Below, one piece after another: positions 44,187 through 55,714 of a DNA stretch of 64,000 nucleotides. The position numbers were made by a program, and so were the translations under genes. Location: assembly GCA_036365515.1 (NCBI GenBank), contig CM070875.1, positions 94,229,628 through 94,293,627 on the forward strand. The letters run 5' to 3'. Below the pieces are notes generated by a model. That model searched no databases. It had not been told where the DNA came from and saw only the letters and a program-made list of their open reading frames with translations. Source of the stretch: Torymus aiolomorphi. Taxonomy: Eukaryota > Arthropoda > Insecta > Hymenoptera > Torymidae. The first letter of the stretch is position 1, and every line of letters begins with the position of its first letter.

Positions 44187-44594
44187 TTATCTATCACGAG
44201 CATTTGTGCAGTCTTTCACGTATTCTAGATTTTTATCGGATATTGTGCTTACTAAAATCTTTCTTGCTTTTAAGTCTTTCTTTCTGCATTCTGGTTCGGT
44301 TTCTGCTTCCAATTTTAACCTTACTGCAGGCTCTTTGCACTCCTTGTACTCCAATAGCATCATTAATCTAATTTTCCAACTTGAATAATTTTCTCCGTTG
44401 AAAATTGGTATAACAATATCTTCAATTTTGGCTTGCTTTACTATTTCGATTTCTTTAATTTTTATTATTTTATCGATTTTACTTTTTAAAATAATAATCT
44501 TTTTGAGTGCTTTCAGAAGTAATTTTCTACACTTATTTCTTAAATCTTTATCAAAAACAACGTGTTCATTCGCTAACTCACTTTCGTCACTCAT
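44187..44594 (-). pseudogene. copia 2 gag, N-terminal part
   Basis: From ATG 44594 (MSDESELANEHV) the frame includes IVIPIFNGENYSSWKIRLM, matching the copia 1 Gag core, and runs to a stop at 44187. About 15 bases later the sequence breaks at element X (44168); the continuation is at 32084 and below. A frameshift therefore preceded or accompanied the break. Confidence 0.82.
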
Positions 44595-45279
44595 ATAATC
44601 GTGTTTAAACCTATACGTTTACTGTATAAACCTCGTGGTGCGCACGTGCTCTATGCTTGAGCTCTGAGGCGTGTTTCACTCGCCAACTTTAATCCGCTGA
44701 TATCGCACTTTTTTACCATTATTTTTCAAAAAATCTTTTTATATTTCAGTAGTTTATTACTTTTACTTTGTTATTATGTGAATATTTTTTCATTTTAATT
44801 ATTCTTTACTGATTCTTTTGCACTTCAAACTTCGTGTCATGCTGACCACGTTTTTGTAACCCTTTTACTCTTTCTCTTTAATCCCTCGACATCGGACCTT
44901 TTTTATGATTATTTTTCAAAAATCTTTTTACATTTCGGTAGCTAACAATTTTTATTTTGTGTTTGTGCATATATTTTTCACTTTCCCGTTTTCCAAAGTG
45001 ATTTTCTTTCACTTTAAACTTTGTGTCTTTCTGACCACGTTTTTGCTTTAGTTATTCTTCTTGTTACATAACTGTTGATTATTCTTTAATTCACTTTTAT
45101 TCCATTATTGAATTTTAATACTTGTGTTTCACTTTTATTAACTGCCGTTAATTTTAACGTGGCTTTTCTAACCTCATTTGGTTTTACCCCCCCCCCCCCC
45201 CCCATTATTTCTATAGGACTCGAAAGTCCATACAGTAGATAATAAATTTTAACACTTACCAACCAGGCACCTGCTACCA
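44595..45279 (-). other. copia 2 5' leader
   Basis: No gene. It contains a diverged direct duplication (about 44700-44860 and 44895-45045, each with TTTTTCAAAAA, ATCTTTTTA and CTGACCACGTTTTTG) and a C homopolymer at about 45188-45203. Confidence 0.55.
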
Positions 45280-45431
45280 TGTTGGATAATTCTGGGGATA
45301 AGAATAAGTTGAGGTTATTATTAATAGTATGTTTATTAACTAAATAGGATGAGGCTACATTGGTAAGCACGCGTCTGGCTCATATAGCTTTCTCGTAACG
45401 ACTAACTATACATGTGCTGTCGACGCTCGCG

Positions 45432-45475
<44 letters not shown>

Positions 45476-45536
45476 CACACACACTCATACGCATGTAGCT
45501 ATGTTCAGGAGCATATCATTTATACATATTCCAACA
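45280..45536 (-). repeat. copia 2 5' LTR
   Basis: 257 bp from TGTTGGATAATTC to CATATTCCAACA, with an expanded CT microsatellite (about 45435-45471) compared with the 3' LTR. Confidence 0.92.
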
Positions 45537-45551
45537 ATAACATTGTGTTAA

Positions 45552-45928
45552 GGGGATGCCTTACTCGTACTATTACCGACCGAGCAATTCACACAGTTTC
45601 AAGCTGATTAAAAATAAAATACGTCGAATCACAAAAAATCAAGAGAACACTCTTCTGTGTTTTTTAACGTTCTATCATCCAGTCAAAGTTTGGAGTCGAA
45701 ATATCAAGCCGTTTTTTCAAAAACTTTGAACGAAATTAAATTTAATTTCGTTCAAAGTTTTTGAAAAAACGGCTTGATATTTCGACTCCAAACTTTGACT
45801 GGAAGTTGAACGTTAAAAAACACAGAAGAGTGTTCTCTTGATTTTTTGTGATTCGACGTATTTTATTTTTAATCAGCTTGAAACTGTGTGAATTGCTCGG
45901 TCGGTAATAGTACGAGTAAGGCATCCCC
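45552..45928. mobile_element. TTAA-flanked palindromic MITE, 377 bp
   Basis: TTAA at 45548-45551 and 45929-45932. Ends GGGGATGCCTTACTCGTAC and GTACGAGTAAGGCATCCCC. The arms are almost perfectly complementary over ~185 bp and meet near 45735 (AACGAAATTAAATTT). Its terminal dozen bases match the MITE at 15813-16221 while the interior is different, so the two are different subfamilies with common ends. Confidence 0.88.
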
Positions 45929-46375
45929 TTAAAATTTCAAGAGATTTCTTGATTTTTTTCATGAGAAAAAAATTATTTTTGAAAACAAGTGCGTTTTCTT
46001 TCGTTTATTTTAACAGGAATAAAAGTTATTGAATCGTTTTAAAATTTGGCAGAAAGGTTGCTTTTTTATATCTAAGAATCGAGTTGTTTGTCCAAAAAAA
46101 TTTGACTGTTGTGACGAACGATATTTGAGGTTAAAAATTTTTTATAAATAGTTGCATTTTTATTTAAAAAGAAGATTCGATATATTGATTAAAAATTTTT
46201 ACCACTTATTACACTTATCGAGCACAATATTTTGTTAAAATTTCAAGGGATTTCTGGATTTTTTTTTTTATAAAAAAAATTATTTTTAAAAACAAGTGTG
46301 TTTTCTTTCGTTTATGATAATAGGAGTTAAAGTCAATGAATCGTTTTGAAATATGACAGAGAGGTAGCACATTTT
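45929..46375. repeat. ~270-bp tandem repeat, right part of split array
   Basis: Two further units, with CACTTATTACACTTATCGAG at 46202-46221 and the GTCAATGAATCGTTTT segment near 46333. They continue the array interrupted at 23076. Confidence 0.7.
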
Positions 46376-46384
46376 TATGAAATT

Positions 46385-47225
46385 CGTGAAATGTATTCAT
46401 ATTTTGAAGGTGAAATTTTAGTGTTGCCCTAGTACACGGTGTCGCGGGACTTCAAAATATGAATTTCGAAAAAATTTCATAAAAATATTTCATAAAAATT
46501 TAAAATATCTTTGATCGCAAAAGTCAGATTTTTTTGAGTAGAGAAATCGATTCTTACCCTAGCGGAAATATTTTTGTTCAAAAATGTTAAAAACTGTTAG
46601 AAAGAGTTATAAACTGTTTAAAAATGTTACAAAATGTTGGATTTTGGACGTTATTAATCGTTTGTAACTGTTTGTAACATTTTTCAACAGTTTTTAACAG
46701 TTTATAAGAGTTATTAAATTATTTAATAACTTTTAAATATTTATTAATTATTATTATTAACATAATAATAATTAATTATTAGTATAATTAAGCAGTCCTT
46801 AGGCTTCTTCTGCATTGTTTGACTATTACTTGCCTTCGGAGTGCTCCCGCGCTCATTGATTCTCATGATTATAATAATGAGGCTATTAAATAATTATTAA
46901 TTATTAATAATAATAATATAATAATAATTTATTAATTCTTAATTTTTCATGAAATATATCAAATTTAAAATTATTTGAAACTGTTTGAAGTGTTTAAAAC
47001 TATTAGAAACTGTTTGAAACTGTTACAAAGTATTATAATTAGAAAAAAAGTGTCCAAAATCATACATTTTGTAAGATTTATAAACAGTTTTAAACAGTTC
47101 CAAATAGTTTTAAATAATTTTTAACAGTTATTAACTGTTAATAACATTTAAAATTTACGACAGGGTAAATATAAAAAGCTACCTCTCTGTTAAATTTTAA
47201 AATGATTCGTTGACTTTTGTTAAGA
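46385..47225. repeat. Imperfect palindromic AT-rich element
   Basis: Repeats of GTTAAAAACTGTT and relatives on the left are mirrored by AACAGTTTTAAACAGTT types on the right, around an AT-only centre (46720-46960). At 47165-47225 a piece of the ~270-bp unit appears in inverted orientation. Within it 46806-46860 matches the 3' end of the broken LINE (14200-14240: CTTGCCTTCGGAGCGCTCCC). Confidence 0.5.
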
Positions 47226-47978
47226 AGTATAACTTAGATATTATATTTGTATGATTGTTACAATGATGGATTAACTTTTAACCACTAAGTCGAGCAGGAT
47301 AGTAGTTAAACACCTGTTTGAAAACAAATATTTATTAGATTATTGCCAATACATACTTTTCTTTCTCAAACTAATGTATTTCTTTAAAATTTTTTATACA
47401 ATAATTAATTGTTTGTATAGGATGTGTAAATGGAAAAACAAAAAAGAAATTTTTTGTATTAAGTCAAATTGTTTAAGAAACAACAAAGAAAACAGTTTTA
47501 TTTATTACTAAAGTTTTTTTGTGAAAAATTTACTTTTGTTTTTTAAATTTAGAAATGGAATCGATAAATTAGTTTGAGGAAGCATCTTGCCAATGAATTG
47601 GCAGCGGTTTTTTCATTGTAACCAGCAAATCCTCAATATATCAAAACATCATTCTCAAACTTCATTATAATTACCTTATAGATAGAGACTTTATAGATTT
47701 ATAGTACGCTTTGAACCTACTGGTGTAGTTCTACTCTATGTATATGCTTCTTCATATACAACGGTTCAAGTGAGTGCGCATGCGCAACGTATGTGCAAAA
47801 CAAAAACCGTAACTGTATTTCAAAGTGCTTGATAGAAATCTCCAAATCATCAAAATATCTTTGAGAGTTTTTAAAGATTGAAAATTATATCGAAGAGGCT
47901 GGTAAGAATACGATAATCAATTGTAAATATACAAAATACAAAATTTAATATATTAACATTCTGTAAATAGAAATCTCG
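47226..47978. other. No gene seen; one dispersed repeat segment
   Basis: A segment at 47560-47620 is an inverted match to 18165-18232. The rest may include the left part of the transposase-bearing element that follows, but I found no terminal repeat. Confidence 0.35.
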
Positions 47979-50274
47979 ATGTATCTTGTAACGAGATCAG
48001 AATTGCACAATATTATTTACAGTATTGAAAGCCGTTTAGTAAAAAATAAGAAAGAAGCTGTTTATGCATATTTGATCGAAAAATTTAATTGTAAAAATTA
48101 CGAAAAGATAATACAAATGTTTAGTTCTGTACTTAAAGGTACTTTTTTCAATAATTATTTAAGAAAGTGGAGGGATTGCCATTACAGTATTACAAAATTT
48201 ATAGAAAAAAAATCTTAATGGCTAAAGGGTGACATTTCTTTCGAAGTTAAACTTAATGAAAATACTGGCAAGTTTTTTAATTAATTACAGCCCTAAAACT
48301 GTCAATATATTCTTTTAATATTGTTTCAATATTGTTTTCATATTGCAATAATAATCTTTGATTTATAATTCTATTGAAATTTCTTAATTGTACACGGAAA
48401 AAAGTTTGTCGTCTTCATTTTATAATAGGCTCTCATAAACTTTTTTGTGTGATTAATGAACATTTATTTTTAGTGAATATACATAAACTTGACATCGATC
48501 ACCTCTGTTTCTTTAATATATAATGTAAATTGAATACTTTTTCGCAGCAATTGGAAAAAAGAAGAAATGTTTTGAAGAACTTGGTCCTCGGCAACAAAAG
48601 CGACGTGTGGCAACTTTGACCCAGACTAATTCAGCAGCAGAGCTCTGTGTAGCTGCATCTATATCAATAAGAAGCGAAGGCAATAGAACCGGGTCAAAAT
48701 TAGTTAGGGATATTGCAAGTGACATTTCAGAAAATGCTGAATATTCTAAAGGTGGTACTTCAAGAGAGTCTAATTTATTAAATATTAATGAAAAGAAATA
48801 TACTTCTGAACAGGCATTAGCATTGCTAATTGATAATGATTTAACAAAAAAACAATATATTTCAATAGCACAGGGTGCACGACAAATAAATTGTAATATT
48901 TATCCGACGTATAATTATTTATTGATAGCAAATAATGCTGCTTATCCATCAGACGTAAATATAACCGATAAAACGTGCGAAGTGCCTTTACAATCACTTC
49001 TAAATCATACTTGTAGTAGGTTATTAGAAGTTATAAAGTTGTCAGAAAGCAGAATAATAGACGATAATAATCTTTTATTGATTTGTAAATATGGATTTGA
49101 TAGAAGTATCGGCTTATAAGCAAAAATGGGATGGAAACATTTCTAGTGATGAAAATATATTTATAACTTCGCTTGTTCCACTTCGACTGCAAAGTAGCTC
49201 ATCAAATGAGGTAATTTGGGAAAATTTAAGAGCGAATTCTAGGAGATTCTGCAGACCAGTGAGGATACAATGGGTGCATGAAACAAATGAAATATTAAGG
49301 AATGAAAAATAATACATGCAAAACTAAATCGATTGTCTTCAACCTCTTTCTCTCGAATCACTTAAAATAGAGTTTGTGCTTAAATTAACAATGATTGATG
49401 GCAAAACTACTAACGCTCTAAGTCATGCATCTAGTATGAGTTGTAATATTTGCAAAGTAAAAATATCACAAATGAATAATTTAGAAATGATTTATAAAAT
49501 AAACATAGATATATCTGAGTTATCATATAATTTGCCAATTCTTCATGCTCATATACATTGTTTTGATTGTCTTCTTCATATTTCCTACAGATTACCATTT
49601 CGAAAATGGAGAGTAGAAAAAAAGACGGAACAAAACATATTATGGAAGAACGTAAAGATCTATACAATAAAAATTTTTTACGGAAATGGCTTTGCGAGTC
49701 GACTTTCCAAAGCCCAGTTATGGTTCGTCTAACGACGGAAATACGGCTCGTAAATTCTTCGAAAATGTAGAAATATCATCAAATATTACAGGAATGGATA
49801 AAGATTTAATTATTAGATTTCGTAATATTCTCATAGCAATATCTTGTGGCAATGTTATCAATTACGAAAAATTTCGAATATATTATAGCGAAACAGCGAA
49901 ATTTTATGTGGACCTTTATCCATTGTATTATATGCCCCCAAGTGTACATAAACTTTTTATTCATGGCCCAGACATTGCAAAACAGAGTATTGTACCAATT
50001 GGACAGTTTTCAGAAGAAGTGTTAGAATCGTCGCACAAACTTTTGAGATCTTACAGAAAAAATCATAGCAGGAAAACTTTGAGAAAACAAACTAATGAGG
50101 ACATATTTTTGCGATTACTTTAGAATTCAGGCCCTTTAATATCTTTAAGTGGCTGTACAACTAAAAAAAAAAAGAAAAAAGATATACTTCGAGATGTACT
50201 TGATATGTTGCTAAATTAAGATTTAGACAGTGAAGATGGTAATGAATTTTACGCGGATTCAGATGACGATTAAC
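47979..50274 (+). pseudogene. RAG1/Transib-like transposase, decayed
   Basis: Pieces in consecutive frames read as one protein. The first piece (47979-48267) has a stop at 48216. After a probable intron ending at TTTCGCAG (48540-48547) comes KKKKCFEELGPRQQKRR, then a region to the first-aspartate segment KYGFD (about 49095). After frameshifts come RFCRPVRIQWVHET (49250), MIDGKTTNALSHASSM (49390), an ICKVK cysteine pair, LPILHAHIHCFDCLLH (49530) and PKPSYGSSNDGNTARKFF (49710). The C-terminal block is YMPPSVHKLFIHGPDI (49935), PIGQFSEEVLES and HSRKT. The last block, with a glutamate after PIGQ(F/L)S, is typical of Transib-type transposases related to RAG1. At least one stop and three frame changes; no terminal repeats were found. 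The family assignment rests on remembered motif order. Confidence 0.55.
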
Positions 50275-50279
50275 CAATC

Positions 50280-51215
50280 ACTCCTATATTATAATACACA
50301 CGTACATATACGCGAAATAAAATAAGATACACAATTAATAGGTCTTTTTATGGTTTATTTGGTGTCATTTTCGTAATACATGAGTGAAAAATCCTAATTT
50401 ACTGAATTTCCTGAATTTTTGATGAAAAACTTTATAATGTCCAGCTAAATCGAGGTTTTCAACCACTGCGCGACGCCGCGCCGCGCGGTGCTGGGCGATG
50501 CTATGCTTCACTGCGAAATTTCATATATTCATAAGTCTTATTACGGTCCAAAACAGATAGTTTTGTTACTTCTTAATATTACATACTCTATGGATATACG
50601 AAAGTGAACGTATGGACACATTGACAGTTGATATAATCTCTACCAGTAAGAGGTGCGGTTTCGTCCGTTACCCCTTGATGTTGGTTTGCAACTTGAACAG
50701 AGTGTTTTAGCGCATGCGCTTCTGTCAGGCCTCAGAGGAGTACAGCCCACCGCTTCTTGCAGCTCTCTTTGTCGGCCATAGTCTTCTTATCGGTGAGCCG
50801 TTTATTACATTTATTAAGCTAGCAGACCATGTTTTAGTATCTTTGCGAGTTTTTGCCTTAGCGACTTCGAACAGGAGGCATATTTGTTGCTAATTTGTTG
50901 CAGCAAGATAGCGGGAGTCAAAAATTCGGAAAAAACTTCAGCGATCCATTTTGAGAGAACACGTCCTTGCCAATGACTTCAGGGATTAGAAAAAATGGAG
51001 TATTCGTTAATACAGAGACGTAGTATTTTGTTACTAATTTGTTACTAATGTGTAGTGTGTCTGATGGTATACGAAAAACAGCTGATCTTCTTGACGTCCT
51101 TTAAGTTGGCAGGCAACTTCGGAAAATTGACGGTATTCTTATTGGATAATTTGTCTCTCATCATCCACAAATTATCTGACGCATTTGACGTAAAAATCAG
51201 ACGTGCAGCAAAGAA
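50280..51215. other. No gene seen
   Basis: Mixed-composition sequence with a GC-rich patch (50470-50505). I see no ORF with family resemblance, no repeat and no RNA signature. Confidence 0.35.
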
Positions 51216-51740
51216 AAGAAGGCCCAAAATCTGAGTAGCCGGGGGATGCTAAATGTGAGGAGAAAAGAAACGGCACACAGACTGTCGGTAATAGTATAGT
51301 TACAAAAACGGCCCAAAACCAGGATAGCTAGGGGATGCGAAATCAAGGCAGAAGACCAGCGGTAGGAAGACAAGTAGATATAGTACAGCTACAAAAAAGC
51401 ACCAAAACAAGAGTAGCCAAGGGATACGAGACCTGAGCAGAAGAGAAGCGGCACGCAGATAGGGAGCAATAGTATAACTATAAAAGAAGACCCAAAGCTA
51501 GAGAAGGCGGGGGATGCAAAATCCGAGCAATAGAAAAATGGCACGCAGACGGGAAGCAGTAGTAAAACTACAAAAAAAGCCGTAAAACCAGAGTAGCCGG
51601 GGCATGCGGTACTAAGGCAGACGATGAGTGGCTTGCAGATGTGCAGCAAAGAATTTAACTGGAAAAAGGCTTCAACAGCAGAGTAGCCGGAGGATGCAAG
51701 CAGAAGATACGCGGCACGCAGACAGGCTGCCAACAGTACA
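51216..51740. repeat. Satellite array, ~105-bp units, first orientation
   Basis: About five diverged units carrying AGAGTAGCCGGGGGATGC, a GCGGCACGCAGA segment and AGTATAGCTACAAAAAA. The same unit appears in opposite orientation after 51741, so the two arrays meet head to head. Confidence 0.7.
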
Positions 51741-52815
51741 GCTTTGCTTGTAGCTATACTATATTTCTGCGCGTCTGCATGCTGCTCAACTTCTCTTTGG
51801 ATATCGTATCCGCTGACTATTTGTGTTTTGCACTTTTCTCTGGCTATATTATTTGCTGCATATCTGCATGCAACTCCTTTTCTGCCTGAATCGCATATCC
51901 CCATGCTACTTTGGTTTTGGGCCCCATTTTCAGATATTCATTGCCTGCATCTCCTATCCCCAGGCTACTATGATTTGGAGCCTTTTTTATGCATCATCTC
52001 TCTGCTTCACTACGTGCCGCTCCTCATCTGCATGCATCTCCAATTCTCCGGTTACTTTGGTTGTGGGGCCTCTTTTCTAGCTCACTTATTTCCTCCCCAT
52101 CTACGTGCCACCCCTCGTCGTCCTTCATTTCGCATCCTCCGGCTATTTTGGTTTTGGAGCTTATTTTATAACTATACTATAGCTGCTCGTCTGCGCTACA
52201 CTTTTTTTCTTCCTGGATCTCGTATCCTCCGACTACTTTGATTTTGAGCCTATTTCTGCTGCATTTTGCGTGCCACTCTTCGTCTGCCTTGATTTCACTA
52301 TCCCCAGCTACTCTGGTTTTGTGTTTTTTTTGTTACTACACTATGGTTGTCCGTCTCCGAGTCGCTTCTTTTCTGCCTGGATCTCGTATCCACTGGCTAC
52401 TTTGGTTTTGGGGTTTTTTCTTTGCTGCCCATCTGCGTATGACTCTTCCTTGATGTTGCATCTCTCGGCTACTATGCTCGCGAGGCATTTTTTATAGCTA
52501 TAATATTGTCGCTCGTCTGTGAGCCGTTGCTCTTCTCCTCAGATCTCTTAAACCTTAGTTACTTTGGATTTCAATCTTTTTTTTGTAGCTATACCATGTC
52601 TGCCAGTCTACATGCTGCGTCTATTTTACCTGGATCTCGTCTCCTCCGGTAACTTCCGTTTTGGACATTTTTTCTTTGTTACCCGTCTTCGTGCCTCCTC
52701 GTCTGCCTTGATTTCGATTCCCTTGCCTACTGCGGATTTGGAGATTTTTTGTAACCATACTATGTCTGTTCATTTAGCTGCCGCCACGTCTCTGATGTTG
52801 GCATGCCACTTTTGA
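51741..52815. repeat. Satellite array, same unit in opposite orientation
   Basis: About nine to ten diverged units with TTTTGTAGCTATACTAT, CTGCATGCTGC-like and GCATCCCC..GGCTACTTTGGTTTTGG segments. The ORFs here on the plus strand in three frames all code the same kind of leucine/phenylalanine/serine-rich repeat and reflect the array, not a gene. Confidence 0.7.
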
Positions 52816-53350
52816 TCAAAAGTAAAATAAACTATTGAATATTTTGCCGTAAATTATCCGTAAATTATTGACGGAAATGATAATTTTACGGCGACGTTTT
52901 TTCTTTTTAAACCGGATGTCCTGCCATCTTCAGATAAAGTTAGATGGCCACCCCTCGATAACTCACAGCAAGACATCTCATAGAAAACCCTGAAAGACAA
53001 GCGCTATGGTAACAGCACTGCAGCAGGAATTTGCCGCTTTTTTGACGTGTCAGAACAGTACATTACAAAAAATGCGATAAATAATTTTTATATTTTTACA
53101 ACAATTGTCCCGACAACTTAACATATCCATCTTACATAGAAATTAGAAAAGTCGAGTGCTCTGATAACGACACTTTTGATCCAAGATAAAATAAACTATG
53201 AATATTGCGCCTTAAGTAATCCGTCAATTATCCATGGAGATGATAATTTTACCCCAACATTTCTTTAAAAAAAGCATATCCTGCCAATTGCAAATAAAGT
53301 TAGCAACCACCTCTCAAAAACTAACTTGAGACGAGTCCTATAGAAACCCA
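52807..53350. repeat. Diverged direct repeat, two ~180-bp copies
   Basis: 52807-52990 and about 53168-53345 share TTTTGATCAAAAG or TTTTGATCCAAG, AAAATAAACTAT, GATGATAATTTTAC or a close variant, ATCCTGCCA and AAATAAAGTTAG. Confidence 0.55.
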
Positions 53351-54640
53351 CAATCGAAGTAACCGGAGAATTGGAAATCCATGCAGATGAGGAGCGACAC
53401 CCTACTGAAAAATCTCACGTGAGATCTCACGCAAAAATCTCATCTGACCTTTTTCATCAATCATAATTAAATTTCGCTATTAAAATTAAAGTAAAGTTAG
53501 TACAAGAACATTGTTTTCTTGATTCTAATAATTGCGTATACCTATACAGAAGAAAAGTTGATGCAAGAATTCAATGCCTCGTGACTTCAAAAAATCTAAG
53601 TTCTACAGGAAGAAGTTAATGAAGAGACGCGTTTTTCTAGTGTTTTCGGTAGCTCTGAATTAATCGAAACAGTTCTCCAATTAATTTTCTTTTTTTAATA
53701 TTAAATATAGTATTTTCAGAAAAGTGTTAAGTCCTTCAATGACAAAAATTTAAGTTTTTCGAAAAATCAGACTTAACCCAAATGAACTAATTACTGACGT
53801 TGATTTTGATGGTTTATTGCATTTTCAAAAATTAATATTTGGATTGCTAAACCATCATTCCCAACTGAAAAAGATCGTACGATGATCCTGCTACCCTGCT
53901 AAAAATAATCAGTTGCAAAAACAGCTGCGAACTCAGCTGTTTTTGCAGCTGACTTTCCGATTATAATTTTTTAAATATATTGATGAAAATATTAACTAGA
54001 TAAATAAATGCGTTTATTTAATGCCTTCTTCAACAATTACATAATATTTATATATAATTGCAATTTAATTTTAATTAGAACAGGTTAAAAAATTAAGACA
54101 ATGATAATTTTATTAGAAAACTTTATTAATAGAAAGTCTTTATAAATATGCTTATAAAAATAATCATACATTATATCATAAATGTATGTATTAATCATAT
54201 TCTATTTATACCTGAACTGTACTTACCACATATGGTATCTACAATTTTCTCGACGACAACAAACGACAGAAAAAAGTAAGACGAGACGATGCTTAACGAG
54301 GCTCGGGTTCGCGCGACTCGATGCCGACCCACGATATCAAAATCACGTGGGGCTGGCATCAAGCGCGCCCTTGACTACTCGATGATATTACCACTTTGAT
54401 AGGTATCGGCGACAACGGTGGAATAGGGTTGCACCTCAGGTGGGGAGCTGGTCCCCAGCTCAGCCATACGCACTAATAAGTACACTAGCGTGTTGACATG
54501 AATGACACCTGAGTTGAAATTATCCGAACTGCCTTTTCATAATTTGATATGTATGGTTTGCAAGTGATATTAATAAGTGCTACTTAATTATTATCACATA
54601 CCATTGAATTAGGAAAAAATTCACACAGAGAAAAATTTAT
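53351..54640. other. No gene seen
   Basis: AT-rich with a moderately GC-rich block at 54270-54480 that has no recognisable coding or tRNA-derived structure to my eye. Confidence 0.35.
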
Positions 54641-54684
54641 TTGTACACTATACTGTTTTTATAAGAAAATTTATTATTTTTATA

Positions 54685-54890
54685 GTAACGCTGGGACATA
54701 CTCGACATGTGGGATTTTTACTGTTTGAAACAGTAATTTTTATGATTTTCATATCAAATTTTACTTTTAAAATAATAATATTTATTATTTTTGTAGCAAA
54801 TTTTACTATTTGAAATAGTAATTTTTATTATTTTTTCGGCAGTCATAAGAAGTACTATTTCAAGTAGTAAAAATCTCATATGTCAAGGTG
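54685..54890. repeat. Small inverted-repeat element
   Basis: ACATGTGGGATTTTTACT on the left is mirrored imperfectly by AGTAAAAATCTCATATGT on the right, with TACTGTTTGAAACAGTAA-type hairpins between. The following 54898-54935 is an ATTT-rich tract. Confidence 0.5.
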
Positions 54891-55029
54891 CCCGACCCAC
54901 ATTTATTTATTTATTTTTATTTATTTATTTATCCAGAGTACATTATATAAGTACATTACATTACGGTAATCCAGCAGAGTTAAATAAATTTCCTGTTCGC
55001 AGGACAGAAGGCGCTAGATACTCCAGAGG

Positions 55030-55650
55030 AAAGTGCGTGGAGGGGTATACCGTTTATGGAAAAAATTCTTCCCCTTACGGGCTTAGGCGCACTTATTACG
55101 GGGTTGCACTGTATATTATAATGCGCGGTGCAGTGTGCGGGTATGTGTACGATCACGGGCGTACGTGTAAAAGAGTAAGCGTGTGCGGGCGTATATATCT
55201 AAAATGCACGTTGCAGTATGCGGGTGTGAGTGCAGGTGCTTGTGTAAAGTGAACGCGTGTGTGTGCTAGCGTACGTGTATTATAATTTACGGTGCAGGTG
55301 TATATGTGCGCAAGTGCTAGTGCTACGTGCGGATGTATGTGTATTATAATGCGCGGGTGCTTGTGCGGGCGTGTACGTATTATAATACGCAGTGCAGTGT
55401 GCGGGCATGCGTACAAGCGCGGGTGTAAAAGTACAAGAGCGTGTATGAGTGCGGGTATGTAAAAGTGCATGCATTTGTCTGTGCACGTGTGTGTCCGGCG
55501 TATGTGTATTGTAATGTGCGGTGCAGTTCAGGCACGTTATTCGTGTGTGGGCATAAAAGTACAGGTGCATGTATGCGCGTGCGAGTATGGGCATATGCAG
55601 ACGTGTGTTTAAATGTACATGTGCCTGTATGAGAATGATGTAGATGATTG
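55030..55650. repeat. GT-rich degenerate minisatellite
   Basis: Recurrent pieces TATTATAATGCGCGGTGCAG, GTGTGCGGGTATGTGTAC and AAAAGTACAAGAGCGTG, in units of roughly 60-120 bp. ORFs on both strands are histidine/threonine-rich by-products. It lies just upstream of the splice acceptor at 55714 and would be intronic. Confidence 0.6.
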
Positions 55651-55714
55651 GATGTATGCATGTTGAGAAAAGTGCTGATGAGTACATTAAATTAATAATT
55701 TTGTCTTTTTCTAG

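Larger units (their letters stand above)
23077..45536 (-). mobile_element. copia element 2, host of the nested complex
   Basis: LTRs beginning TGTTGGATAATT and ending CATATTCCAACA lie at 23077-23527 (3' LTR, interrupted) and 45280-45536 (5' LTR). ATAAC flanks the whole at 23072-23076 and 45537-45541. Beside the 5' LTR a primer-binding site reads TGGTAGCAGGTGCC on the minus strand; the polypurine tract AAGGAGGCG abuts the 3' LTR. Four secondary insertions split it. Coding pieces are at 44187-44594 (gag start), 31451-32084 (gag end), 28488-31454 (pol) and 23528-23738 (pol end). Confidence 0.9.

Noticed and set aside
47700..50720. GCGCATGCGC occurrences near 47778 and 50713 as terminal repeats of the Transib-like element
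   Set aside because: The match is a short palindrome with no extended similarity or target duplication.
51389..52815. Multiple hydrophobic ORFs that could be mistaken for membrane proteins
   Set aside because: The same peptide pattern repeats in three frames because of the satellite unit; no start, splice or domain evidence.
54270..54480. Possible tRNA-derived SINE head
   Set aside because: I could not identify A and B boxes at proper spacing or a tail repeat.
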